A stretch of 64,000 bases of DNA from Phycicoccus avicenniae_A (GTDB lineage Bacteria; Actinomycetota; Actinomycetes; Actinomycetales; Dermatophilaceae): contig NZ_JBNVZV010000009.1 in the NCBI RefSeq assembly GCF_050496545.1, forward strand, positions 93,131 through 157,130, read 5' to 3'. Below the pieces are notes generated by a model that ran no database searches, had not been told where the DNA came from, and saw nothing but the letters and a program-made list of their open reading frames with translations. Shown one piece after another: positions 7,283 to 18,400 of this stretch (position 1 is its first letter; every line of letters starts with the position of its first letter). The position numbers were made by a program, and so were the translations under genes.

Positions 7283-9820
7283 TCAGGCGGGGGTCGGGTC
7301 GCTGCCTCGGCGCCGCGGCAGGCTCGGCAGGCGCACGCGGCGCCACCAGGGTCCGGCCGGTGACGTGCGCTCGCGCCGGACGAGGAGCGGGCGCGGGTCG
7401 GCGTCCGAGCGCAGCCGCGCCCACCGGCTCAGACCCGAGCGCATCGTCCTGCGCGCCGCCTCGGCCTGGGCGTGCAGCGCGGTCGTCGCCTCGGGGTCGC
7501 CCTCGCCGGGCCCGAAGACGACGGCGTCGACGGACGCCGCGACCTCGCTGACCGACACCTGCTCGGACGCCGGGGACGCCGGGTGCGCCTCCGCGCCAGG
7601 GGTGTCCGGCTCGGTTCCAGCGGCGGGGCGCAGCGCCACGGCCGCGTCGATGCCGTGCGCCTGCTCGCGCCGGGTGACCCCGCGCGGCACGGCGACACCG
7701 AGCGAGCGGGACTCGGCGACGAGGTCGCGCCACACCCACGCCGCCCGACCGGGCACCGGCCCGAGGGAGGCGTGCTTGCGCCGGCGCCGCGCCTTGAGGA
7801 AGCGCACCAGCGCGACGTAGCCGGCGGCGAGCAGGACGAGCAGGACCAGGCCCGCGAGCACCTGCAGCCAGAGCGGCCAGGCGGTGACGTCGAACGGGTT
7901 CTTCTTGCGCTTGGCGAGGTCGGTGGCGTTCTGCGCCTGGTCCGGGCCCTGGAGCACCGACGGCGGGCTGACACCGGCCGGCGGCGGCACCTGGGCACCG
8001 ACCTTCTGCTCCTCGGTCTTCAGCTGCTGCTCGCTCGGCGTCTTGTCGCGGCTCGGCACGAACGTCGAGGCGCCGAGGGGGTACCAGGACCCGTTGCCCA
8101 GCTGCACCTCCACCCAGGCGTGGACGTCCTTGCCGCGCACGCTGCCGTCGGCCTGCGGCACACCGCCCATGACGACCCGCGAGGGGATGCCGAGGCGCTG
8201 GCCGACGAGGGCCAGGGTCGCGGCGTACTGCTCGTCGTTGCCGGCGAGCTTGGAGGACCCGACGAAGCGGCTGAGCCGGGAGACGGCGTGCCCCGGGAGG
8301 TAGACCTTCTCGAAGCTGTTCGGGGTGCCGCCGTCGGTGTAGGTGCCCTCGGTGCGCATCGCGGTCGCGAAGGCCCGCAGCTTCGACCACGAGCCCCCCT
8401 CGGCCCGCGAGGTCCACGCGTCGATGCGTGAGTCGAGGAAGTCGGTGTCGACGCCGGTCGAGGCACCGGCCGCGACGTCGAGCTCCTCCGGCAGCGAGGT
8501 GGCCGGACGCGGCGGCAGCACGGCGGTCATCGAGTAGGTCTCCCCGCCGAGCAGGCCCGCGGGGACGACGGCGGTGTCGGTCTCGGTGTTGAGCCAGAGG
8601 GCGGAGGCGAGGTCCTCGGCGCGGGGGCCGGTGAACTCGATGCGGGTCGGGTCACCGACGGTCGGGAGCCAGTTGCCCGCGTAGCCGCCGTCCGGGACGG
8701 TGACCTCGACGTCGACGCGCCGGCCGTCCTCCGCGGCGGCGATGCGCGAGCCGACCTGCTGGAACGGCACGCCGTCGGCGCTGCGGTCGGCGGCGCCCCA
8801 GACGAGGCCGTCGTAGCGGTCGAGGGTGGCGAAGCGGACCGGGGTGCCGGCCGGCGCACCGGTGACCTTCAGCACGGTCTCGTCGTAGAGCTTGGCGTCG
8901 TTGGGCTCGGTGTAGCGCCGGAACCCGGGCAGCGGGCTCGCGAACTGCGAGACGTCGAGGGGCGGGACCAGCCGGGTCCGCACCACCTCGCGGCGCGCGT
9001 CCTGCGACGTGCCGGGCAGGGCGGGGGACGCGAAGGCACCCGCGAGGAGGGCGATGACGACGAGCCCCGCGCCGGTGGCGAGCCGCACTCCCCGGCCGGC
9101 GCCGTTCTGCACCGGCGGGCGGGTGCGCTGGGCCCGCACGACGAGCCAGGCCACGAGCACGGCGGCGAAGCCGACACCCTGGACGAGGCGCGCGGCCGGC
9201 TCCTCGGTGCCGAAGGCGATGGAGGCCGCGAGCAGAGCCAGCGGCGCGAGCGCCGTCAGCGGCACGCTGGCCCAGCGGCGGGCGATGCCGAGGGTCAGGG
9301 CGCCGCCGAGCAGCCCGGCGAGCCAGGGCAGCGCGACGACCCCGCCGCGGGCGTCGACGGGCGGCAGCAGCGTCAGCCACTTCTTCCACCCGAGGACCGC
9401 CCACGTGGCGAGGTCGACGAAGGTCTGCGGCGTGGGGATCACGCCACCGATGAGGTTGTCCCGCACAGCGAGCGGCCCGCCGAGCAGGAAGTAGGCGGCC
9501 GCCAGGACGAGGAAGGTGGTCAGGGCCATCCACCGGAAGACGCCGGCGAGGTGGCCGACCAGCAGGCCGAGGACCATCCCGGCCCAGGCCGCGACGACCC
9601 ACTCGGTGCCGAGGAAGCCGGTGCGCATCCCGACGAGGGCGATGCTCACGAGGACCGCCGCGAAGCCGATGTCGACGAGCGCGTCGCGGTCCGGCAGGGC
9701 CCGGAGCAGGGCGCTCGGGGCCTCCGGGTCGCGCGGCCGGCGGCGACGGGCCGAGCCGCCGCGCAGTGCGGTGGCGAGGCTGGGGGGTGCCGGCTGGCCG
9801 GCGGGTGCGTTGGCGCTCAT
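7283..9820 (-). CDS. TgpA-like membrane protein with degenerate transglutaminase domain
   Basis: 845-aa membrane protein. After a basic N-terminus come six or so transmembrane segments (about 50-290), an extracytoplasmic region, a transglutaminase-fold domain (about 480-600), another membrane segment (about 665-690) and a cytoplasmic tail. In the fold the His is kept (DVHAWVEV, His567), but the place of the nucleophilic Cys reads Asp529 (GNDEQYA) and the third triad residue is Gly583 (WYPLGAS). It therefore should not be an active transglutaminase or protease. It is the last gene of the operon, starting with a 4-bp ATGA overlap with the DUF58 gene. DUF58-MoxR-transglutaminase sets are widespread; the loss of catalytic residues is seen directly. 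Confidence 0.9.
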   Translation of the reverse strand: MSANAPAGQPAPPSLATALRGGSARRRRPRDPEAPSALLRALPDRDALVDIGFAAVLVSIALVGMRTGFLGTEWVVAAWAGMVLGLLVGHLAGVFRWMALTTFLVLAAAYFLLGGPLAVRDNLIGGVIPTPQTFVDLATWAVLGWKKWLTLLPPVDARGGVVALPWLAGLLGGALTLGIARRWASVPLTALAPLALLAASIAFGTEEPAARLVQGVGFAAVLVAWLVVRAQRTRPPVQNGAGRGVRLATGAGLVVIALLAGAFASPALPGTSQDARREVVRTRLVPPLDVSQFASPLPGFRRYTEPNDAKLYDETVLKVTGAPAGTPVRFATLDRYDGLVWGAADRSADGVPFQQVGSRIAAAEDGRRVDVEVTVPDGGYAGNWLPTVGDPTRIEFTGPRAEDLASALWLNTETDTAVVPAGLLGGETYSMTAVLPPRPATSLPEELDVAAGASTGVDTDFLDSRIDAWTSRAEGGSWSKLRAFATAMRTEGTYTDGGTPNSFEKVYLPGHAVSRLSRFVGSSKLAGNDEQYAATLALVGQRLGIPSRVVMGGVPQADGSVRGKDVHAWVEVQLGNGSWYPLGASTFVPSRDKTPSEQQLKTEEQKVGAQVPPPAGVSPPSVLQGPDQAQNATDLAKRKKNPFDVTAWPLWLQVLAGLVLLVLLAAGYVALVRFLKARRRRKHASLGPVPGRAAWVWRDLVAESRSLGVAVPRGVTRREQAHGIDAAVALRPAAGTEPDTPGAEAHPASPASEQVSVSEVAASVDAVVFGPGEGDPEATTALHAQAEAARRTMRSGLSRWARLRSDADPRPLLVRRERTSPAGPWWRRVRLPSLPRRRGSDPTPA

Positions 9821-11433
9821 GTTAGGGCTCCGGAGAAGAGGACCCGCCGCAGGTCGGTGAGCTCGCGGACGTGGAGGATGACGATCGACCCGAGGCGGCG
9901 GACCCCGACGGGGACCTCCGGGTCGACGACGAGGGCGACCTTGACCACCTCGGGCTCGAACTGGTCGAGGGTGCGCTGCACCTGGATGAAGGGCCGGTCG
10001 ACACCGGTGACGAGCACGGCGATGCTCGCGTCCGGGGCCAGCGCCGAGGCCTCCCCGACGGAGGCGTAGAGGTCGAGGTCCCCGACCTGGGCGCGCGAGA
10101 GGGAGTCCAGGGTCAGGGGGGCGGTGGTCCGCGATGCCGTCTCGCCGTGGCAGACGACCGTGGTGTCCTGCTCGTCGAGGATCGAGCGGACGGCGAGCGA
10201 GGCCGCGCAGGAGATGCCGAGCTCGACGCCGTCCTCGTCGGCCGTGTACACCTCGGGCGTGGTGTCCACGACCACCGCGAGGTGCGAGCGCCGGGTGTCG
10301 AGGAACTGGCGCACGAGGAGCCGGCCGTGCTTGGCCGACGAGCGCCAGTGCACGTACCGGCGGTCGTCACCGGGCTGGTACTCGCGCAGGGCGTGGAAGG
10401 CGAGGTCGGACATCGACAGGTCCGGCGTGACCTCGCCCTCGAGGTCGCGGAGCAGTCCGGCGCCCAGGCTGTCGAGGCTGATGGTGCGCGGGTGCACGTA
10501 GAGCTCGGTGCGCTCGGTCCACTCGACCGTCCGGCGGACGAGGCCGAGCGGGTCGCCGTGCACGGTGGTGGCCGGACCCACGGGCACGACGCCTCGCCGG
10601 TGGGTGGGGACGACGAACAGCTCCTCGTGCGTGCGCCCGGAGGCCAGCGCGGGGAGCGTGAAGCGGGCCGCGGTCTCGCCGACCGGCAGCTCGACGAGCA
10701 GCGGGAGCATGCCGCGCTTCGAGCCGTTGGTCACCGCCACCCGGCCGGTGGCGGGGTCGCCGACCGTGACGCGGGCCGGCTCGACGTCGGCACGTATGCG
10801 GACCTTCGCGCGGTCCAGGGCCAGCAGGACGCACGCGAGGACGAGGACCAGGCAGGCCGCGGCGACCATCCCGAGCTCGGCCCAGGCGAAGCGGGAGGTC
10901 AGCCACCACGCGACGAGGCCGACGGCCAGCACGGTCCACCCGAGCGCCGAGACCCAGCGCAGCACCTCGACGACGGGGTGCCAGACCGGCCGGGTCTGCT
11001 CGGCGATGGGTCGGATCCGGCTGCCGGTGAGGACGAGGATGCGCGCGCCGGTGTCGGTGAGCGCGCTCGGCACCTGGACCCGCGGCAGGGTGATGGTGCG
11101 GGTGTTGCCGTCGGCGCGGGTGCGCCCCCGGGTGGCGGTGCGGGCGCGCGGGGCGTCCGGACGGTCATCGCGGCCGGGGCCGGTGGTGCGCAGCCGGGGC
11201 AGGCTGATCCGCGGGCCGCGCGGGCCCTTGCGCCGCGCGGTCCGGGGCGCCTTGGGCTGCTGGCGCTCCTTGGCGTCGGCGCCGCCGCGTCGCGAGGACC
11301 GTGCGCTCGTGCGCTCGTCGGCGTCCACCGGACGCGGGCCACCGCCCCCGCCGCGGGCGGCGGGGGGCGGGGTGAGGTCCGAGCGACGGACGGTCGACTC
11401 GGCCTCGTCGGGGAGCCCGGTGGGGTCACTCAT
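9817..11433 (-). CDS. DUF58 domain protein
   Basis: 538-aa protein with a ~160-residue Arg/Pro-rich cytoplasmic N-terminus, two adjacent membrane segments (about 160-210) and the DUF58 (vWA-like) domain. The family signature LREYQPGDDRRYVHW is present around residues 345-360. DUF58 proteins are usually partners of MoxR ATPases, and here the gene overlaps the moxR stop by 4 bp (ATGA) and the next gene likewise. Likely role: membrane-side client or adaptor of the MoxR ATPase in assembling or loading an envelope component. The N-terminal extension is unusually long. Confidence 0.92.
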   Translation of the reverse strand: MSDPTGLPDEAESTVRRSDLTPPPAARGGGGGPRPVDADERTSARSSRRGGADAKERQQPKAPRTARRKGPRGPRISLPRLRTTGPGRDDRPDAPRARTATRGRTRADGNTRTITLPRVQVPSALTDTGARILVLTGSRIRPIAEQTRPVWHPVVEVLRWVSALGWTVLAVGLVAWWLTSRFAWAELGMVAAACLVLVLACVLLALDRAKVRIRADVEPARVTVGDPATGRVAVTNGSKRGMLPLLVELPVGETAARFTLPALASGRTHEELFVVPTHRRGVVPVGPATTVHGDPLGLVRRTVEWTERTELYVHPRTISLDSLGAGLLRDLEGEVTPDLSMSDLAFHALREYQPGDDRRYVHWRSSAKHGRLLVRQFLDTRRSHLAVVVDTTPEVYTADEDGVELGISCAASLAVRSILDEQDTTVVCHGETASRTTAPLTLDSLSRAQVGDLDLYASVGEASALAPDASIAVLVTGVDRPFIQVQRTLDQFEPEVVKVALVVDPEVPVGVRRLGSIVILHVRELTDLRRVLFSGALT

Positions 11434-12401
11434 GCGGGGACGCGCTCCGTGGGCGGCGCCACCTCGGCGAGGATCTGGTCGATGACCTGCGCGACGGTGA
11501 TGCCGGCGAACTGGGCCTCGGCGGTGACGAGCAGGCGGTGGTTGAGCACCGGCTGGGCGAGCATCTTCACGTCGTCGGGGACGACGTGGTCGCGGCCCTG
11601 GCTGATCGCCCAGGTCTTGGCGCAGCGGACGAACGCGAGGCAGCCACGCACCGAGAGGCCGAGCCGGATGCTCACGTGGCGCCGGGTCTCCTCCGCGAGC
11701 CGCGAGACGTAGTCGAGGATCGCGTCGTCGACGTGCACCTCGTCGGCGAGCTCGGCCATGTCGGTGACGACCTGCGAGGTGACGACGGGCTCGAGGGCCT
11801 TGGTGCGGTCACGGGTGGCGGCGTCGCGCAGGACCCGCACGGTCGCGTCGTGGTCGGGGTAGCCGAGCGTCGTCTTCATGAGGAAGCGGTCGAGCTGGGC
11901 CTCGGGCAGCCGGTAGGTGCCGGCCTGCTCGATGGGGTTCTGGGTCGCGATGACCATGAACGGCTCACCGACGCTGTGCCGCGTCTTGTCGACGGTGACG
12001 TGGCCCTCCTCCATGACCTCGAGCAGCGCCGACTGCGTCTTCGGCGAGGCGCGGTTGATCTCGTCGGCGAGGACGATGGTCGCGAAGATCGGGCCCTGGT
12101 GGAACTCGAACTGCTTGCTGTTGGGGTCGTAGATCGTCACGCCGGTGACGTCGCTCGGCAGCAGGTCGGGGGTGAACTGGATGCGCGAGTTCGTGCCCTT
12201 GACGGTGCCGGCCATCGCCCGCGCGAGCTGGGTCTTGCCGGTGCCGGGGAAGTCCTCGAGGAGCAGGTGCCCCTCGGAGAGCATGCAGGTGAGGGCGAGC
12301 CGGATGACGTGCTCCTTGCCGAGCACCGCCTTGTCGACGTTGGCGACCATGGCGGAGAACGTCTGGGAGAACCAGGCGGCCTGGTCGGGCGAGACGGTCA
12401 T
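11430..12401 (-). CDS. MoxR-family AAA+ ATPase
   Basis: 323-aa AAA+ ATPase with Walker A PGTGKT (52-57), Walker B IVLADE (109-114), the sensor segment ATQNP (about 152-156) and the LPEAQLDRF second-region motif. MoxR ATPases act as chaperones that activate or load vWA/DUF58 partners. It stands between the Ig/Fn3 gene (52 bp upstream) and DUF58 (4-bp overlap), fixing it in the operon. All ATPase residues look intact. Confidence 0.96.
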   Translation of the reverse strand: MTVSPDQAAWFSQTFSAMVANVDKAVLGKEHVIRLALTCMLSEGHLLLEDFPGTGKTQLARAMAGTVKGTNSRIQFTPDLLPSDVTGVTIYDPNSKQFEFHQGPIFATIVLADEINRASPKTQSALLEVMEEGHVTVDKTRHSVGEPFMVIATQNPIEQAGTYRLPEAQLDRFLMKTTLGYPDHDATVRVLRDAATRDRTKALEPVVTSQVVTDMAELADEVHVDDAILDYVSRLAEETRRHVSIRLGLSVRGCLAFVRCAKTWAISQGRDHVVPDDVKMLAQPVLNHRLLVTAEAQFAGITVAQVIDQILAEVAPPTERVPA

Positions 12402-12453
12402 GCGGGGGTTTCCTTCCGTGGCAGGGCTTGTGGGGTGTGGTGCGCGGCGACGG

Positions 12454-15400
12454 TCACCACGCGACGGGCGCGGACTCGCGGCAGGTACCGCCGCCGCGTG
12501 GGCAGAGGCGGACGAACACGGGACCGTTGCCGTCGGCGATGACGACGCCGGTCGACGGGTAGTTGGAGGTGCCGGTCGTGCTGGCCGACGAGCCGGTCCC
12601 GTCGGGGCTGACGGTGAAGGTGACCGAGGAGTCGACGGTCCCGGCCGAGCGGCTGACGACGCTCACGCTCCAGCGCGAGCCACCGGGGAAGTTGCGCACG
12701 TCGAAGTAGACGCGCGGGCACGGGCTCGAGGCGCACGACCCCACGGCGTTGGGCGGCGAGTACCCCGGCCCCTTGCGCACGTTGTAGACCTCGGGGGTCG
12801 GGTTCGGCACGTTGACGGTCGCCGAGGCCCACCCGGACCAGCCGGCATCGGAGTGCGCCCGCACTTCGAGGGTGTGCGATCCCGGCCCCGTGTTCACGGT
12901 GTGCTGGGTCTTGTTGCCCCCGAACGTGCCCCGGTCGGCGCCGCGGATCTCGACCTGGTCGATGGGCCGGCCGTTCTCCGGCAGGTTCCACGACCACGTC
13001 GCACCCGTCGTCCCGTTGTTGTTCCCGGTCATGCCGGTGGGCGTCAGGGTGTCGCCGAACGGGGTCGCCGAGTCGTTCGCGCGGTTGGACTCGCTCCCTC
13101 CGGAGTTCACGGTCCACGCGGTGATCGTGACGTTGCGGGTCGGGCTGGTGTCGAAGTTGGGGATGCCGAACGACACGGTCGTGCCCGGCGTACACCCGCA
13201 CGCGTGGGAGCCGTTGCGGCCGTCGCTGGCGGACCACCGGATCGCGCTGAAGCCACCGGCGCGCGGCTGGCCGACGGCCACGGCGACGTCGATCGACTGG
13301 TCCGCGCGAGGGGTCGACACGCTGACCGACGGGTTGCTGGGCTGGCCCACCGAGGTGAACGACGAGGAGTTCGACTGCGGTGACTCCAGGCCCGCGCCGT
13401 TGGTCAGGGTCGCGGTGTACTCGTAGGTGCGTCCGTCGTAGGGGATGACGACGTTGGCGTACTGCTGCGAGGGTGAGGTGTCGGTGACCTTGGTCCAGCC
13501 GCCACCGCCGACCCGCTGGTAGAGCGTGTACTTCGTGGTGGGCGGGCCGTTGGGCGAGCCCTGCTGCCAGGTGACGTTCAGCGTCGCGCTGTCCTGCGCC
13601 GGGCCGGGACCGCTGGCCGTGATGCCCGGGGCCGGCAGCGCCGCCGGGGTGCCGGCGGACTGCATCGTCACCGCCGGACCGAACGGTCCGGCGCCGAGCT
13701 CGTTCCACGCCTGCACCTGCACCGACTGCTCGGCCATGTTGTCGAGGCCGGCGACGGTGGTCTGGGTCGACGGGGCCGCCACGGTCTGGGTCTTGGTCTG
13801 CCCGGTGGAGGAGATCAGCCGCACCACGTACCGGCGCAGGGCGCTGCCCTCGTTCTGCGGCTGGTCCCACGCGATGGTCAGGGCGCCGTCGCCGCGCGGC
13901 GGGACCATCCGCACGCCGGTGACCGCCTGGGGCAGGGTGTCCGGGCGCACCGCACCGCTCGGCTCCGACGGGTCGCCCTCGCCGATGCCGTTCACGCCCG
14001 CGACGGTGAACCGGTAGTCCTGCCCGTTGGTCAGCCCGGTGACCGTGCAGGGGCTGGCGGTGCAGGTGACCTGGCCCGAGGAGCCGCCGGTCCAGCGGAC
14101 GACGTACGAGGTGACGACCGAGCCGCCGTCGTACGTGGGGGGCAGCCACGAGACCCGCGCCTGGCCGCCGGCGTCACGGTCGGCGACGGCCTGGACCTGC
14201 CGGGGCTGGCCGGGCCGCCCGAGGAGCGTCACCGACACCCGACCGGTCGTCGAGCGGTTCGGGCCGTCGCTCACCGTGATCGAGACCGACGCTGTCTGCG
14301 ACGGCTTCTCGCCCGCGGTCAACGTGAGGACGCAGCCGGAGACCTTGGCGCTCAACCCGGTTCCCGACTCGATGCTCGCGCCGGTGAGGGTGCACCGGGG
14401 GTCCCGCAGCGGCGAGTCGAGGTAGGACGAGACGTCGACCTGGCGGGACTGGCCCTCCTCGAGTCCGGTGACGCTGATCGGGCGCAGGCGCGCCGGCGGC
14501 TGTGCCTCGCCACCGAGCACCTTGACGTTGATGGCGGACGGCGCGGCCATCCCCGGGGAGGAGACCGCGAGGCGGCCGTCCGAGGTCGTGGCGTCGGCGT
14601 CGGCGGACAGGGTGAGGCGGCGGTTGCCCTGGCCGTCGGTGCGCAGCGACGCGTCGGCCTCCGTCTCCCACCGGGTCTCGAACTCGACGTCGTCGAAGGA
14701 CATGCCGACCGGGAGCCACGCGTGGCAGAAGGTCGGGATGTCGACGGTGCGGTCGAGGCCGCCGGCGAGCAGGGTGACCGCACCGTCGGGGCACCGGAGC
14801 AACGGCACCTTGGGGCCGACCTGCACGGGGATCGAGACGTAGGCGGTGCCGAACTCCTTCTGCCCCACCTCGGTCTGGTCGGTGACCTCGACCATCAGGG
14901 CGGCCGGGCCGACGTACCCGTTGGACGAGGTGAGCTCGAGGGTCCTGTTGTCGGTCATCGCGACGGAGAGGTTCTCGGCCGGCGAGGCGCTGAGCGTGTC
15001 GGCGGTCGTCACGGAGACGACACGGTCCCGCGGCGAGCGCACGAAGTCGTTCAGCGACACCGTCTTCGTCGAGTCGGGGTCCATCTCGACCAGCTTGCCC
15101 GCGACCACGAAGGGCTGGCCGTTGGCACCCGTGGGCACGTTGACCACGGCCATCGCCCGCAGGCCGTCCTCGTCCTCGATGACGTAGGGCACCGAGGACG
15201 GGTGGTCGAGGATCGGCACCCGGACGCGGCCGTCCTCGACCGTGGCCCCGGGCGCCAGGACGTCGACGACCTTCAGGGTCGCGGGGTCGGAGTCGACGTC
15301 GGAGTCGTTGGCGAGGACGTCGACCAGCGTGCTGGTCTCCCCCGGCTTGGGCGCCGCGACGTCGTCGACGGCGACCGGAGGGTTGAGGTAGCCCTTGACC

Positions 15401-18400
15401 GCCCGGACGAGGATGGTCGCCCGGCTCGGGTCGAAGAGGCCGTCGCTGATGCCGTAGACGATCTGGTGCAGCGCGGTGGTGTCGGCGGGGACCGTGGTCT
15501 GGACGACGTTGTCCTCGTCGATCCGCCACTCCTTCAACCGGTCCGCCGGGTTCAGCCCCTCGGTCTGCACCTCGACGACGTCGCCGCGCGCGATGAGGTC
15601 GTTGGTGAGCGGCTTGACGGTGACGGTCTTGCCGGGGGCGGCGAAGACCTCGTCGGGCACGGCGACCGGCGGCTGCGGGTCGCCCGGCTGGACCACCCCG
15701 ACCCGGACCGCGGCCCGGCTGGTGGCGCCGAAGCGGTCGCGGACCTCGTAGGTGATGACCTCGGTGCCGGCGGCCAGCGGGAACGCCTCGTAGCGGATGG
15801 TGTTCGGCCCGATGCCGACGACGCGGCCGTGCGTGAGGTCGACGGCCTTGCCGTCCGCCCCGACGACGCCGGTGACGGTGACCGAGTCGCCGTCCGGGTC
15901 CACCCCGAACGTCGGGACGGTCATCGTGATCGGGTCGCCGGCGGTCACGGTGGCGGTGAAGCTGCGCGCGACCGGGACCTGGTTGATGCGCTGGGCGTTC
16001 GGCAGCGGCGTGACCTGGATGCGCACCCGCGCCGTCTGGGCGCGCTCCTTCATCCCGTCGGCGTAGGCGGCGTACTCGACGGTGACGAACTTCTCGGCCC
16101 GCAAGCCGGTCGCCTCGGGGACGTACCGGATCACGTTGCCGGAGGCGAAGGCCCGCTGCGCGTCGCCCTTGCTGATCACCTTGACGCTGGCGGGGTCGAG
16201 GCGCAGCGGGATGCCGTCGGCCATCGTGTCGTTGTCGAGGACCGGGACCGAGACGGTGTCGCCCTCGCGGACCACCGCCTTGTCGTCCTGCACCAGGGGC
16301 AGGGTGTCGGTGAGGGCGCCCTGCTGGAGGACCTCGACCTCGCCGGACGTGCGCTGCGTGCCGTCGCTGACGGTGTAGCGGACCGTCCCCCGGCGACCCG
16401 CGTCCCCGCCGCCGGCCGACGTGAGTGCCTCGATGCGCACCCAGCGACCCTGGTAGATCGACGGGCGGATCCACGAGGAGTCGGTGCCCGGCTCGGTCGC
16501 CGCCGTGACGAGGACGTCGCCCCGGGGCGAGTAGTCGTTGGCCAGGACGTCGACGATCGTCGGGGCCTGGTCGTGCAGGGTCGCGGTGTCCGGGACGGCG
16601 ACCGGGGGCGCGCCCTCGGGCGGGGCGGTGAGGTCGACCCGGATGCGTCCCGGCGCCGCGCCGGCCCCGGTGGTGGCCGAGTAGGACAGCTCGTACGTTC
16701 CGGGGGCGGACCCGGTGACCGTGACCTGGCCGGTGGCGAGGTCGGTGTCGACCTGCAGCGGGCCGACGGGTCGGACCTCGGAACGCAGCCGCAGCGTGGC
16801 ATCGGGCTCGCCCGGGTCGGCCCCGGCGATGTCGTTGCCCAGCGGCTCGACCTGCAGCGGCTTGCCCACGACGCCGCGCACGGCATCGGGCTGGGTGCGG
16901 GGTGCGACGAACTTCGAGTCCCCCGAGGGGGAGACGACCTGGGCGTTGACCGAACCCTGGGTGCTGCCGCCGCGGCCGTCGGTGACGACGTAGCCGACCG
17001 GCTGGCGCCCCTCCTCGACCGGTGCAGTCAGCGTGACCCGCCCCTGGCCGTCGACCACGCCGCCCTCGACGTCGGCCCGGGCGGCGAGGACGTCGCTCTC
17101 GGGGTCGCGCCAGTCGGCGAGCACCGGGACCGACAGCCGCTTGCCGGCGATGACCGGGTAGACCTGCGCCGCGAGCGCGGAGCCGCCCTGGCGCAGCTTC
17201 GGGGCGGAGTTCACGCTGTCCGGGACGATGCGGACGCTGACCTTGGCCGACTCCTTCGAGGTGGCCTTGCCGTTGTTGACCTTGTAGCTGAACTCGAAGG
17301 TCTTGTTCTCGGTCCGCGCGGGCACCGAGACGTCGATGGCCTGGCCGTCGGCCGACACGGTAGCGGTGACGCCGTCCAGCGAGGGCGCGGTGACGTCGCG
17401 CTGGTCGATGGCCAGCACCGAGCCCGCGACGTCGGTGTCGTTGTCGAGCACGTGCAGCTTGCTCGTGCGCCCGGGCCGGACCTGCAGCGGGTCGTCGACC
17501 GCCTTCGGCGGCTGGTCGGCGCTGGCCTCGTCGACGAGGTTCTCGTCCTTCTTCTTGTTCTTGTCGTCCTGGCGCACCGGCGGCGTCAGCGCGTCCCAGT
17601 TGTCGATCTTGGTCGGCTTGTCCTCGAGGTCCCAGACGCCGCCGTTGTCGAGGTCGTTGAGCACCACCAGACCACGGTTCACCCGCAGCGCCACACCGTC
17701 GCGGGTCGGCTGCTCCCCGTCGGCCGGCAACGTCGCCGTCGGCTCGTCACCGGTGCGGCCGCAGTTCGCCCCGTAGAACACCCGGTTCTGCTCCGCCCAC
17801 GCGGCGTGCAGGCAGCCGCCCAGCACCACCGGACGCGAGACGAGCGTCGCCCCCGGAACCCGGTTCACCCGCTCCCCCACCAGCACCCCGCCCGGGCTGA
17901 CCCCACCGTCCAGCGGCACCTGCACCGCCCGCGCCTCGGACTGCACCGCCACCGTCTCGGCGGCCGGGCCCGGCTGCTGCAGCGCCGCCATCCGCTCGCC
18001 GTCCACGGTCACCTGAGCATCGACCCCGTCGGGCTTCTCGGCCGTGAAGACGCGGTCGGTGGCCGCGTCGTAGGCCACCCACTGGCGACCCACCGCCGTG
18101 ACGTCGGGGAGGGTGGAGCGCAGCCGGGTGGGCACGACCACGGGCGCGGCGAACCCTGCCGCCGGCGTCGGTGCGATGCTCGTGACCTTGCCGTCGGCCC
18201 CCGAGACGACGTGCACCACCCCGTCGGTACCGACCGCGATCGCGGCGCTCTTCCCCACCGTCGCCACCGGCTTGGCGCCGACCGCGACGTCGGGCAGGCT
18301 CTGCGTCCCGGCCTTCGGGTCGACGCGCTGCGCGTAGACCTTGCCGGTCGCCGGGTCGAGCAGGGCCAGGGTGCCGCCTCGCAGGTCGACGGGCCGGGGC

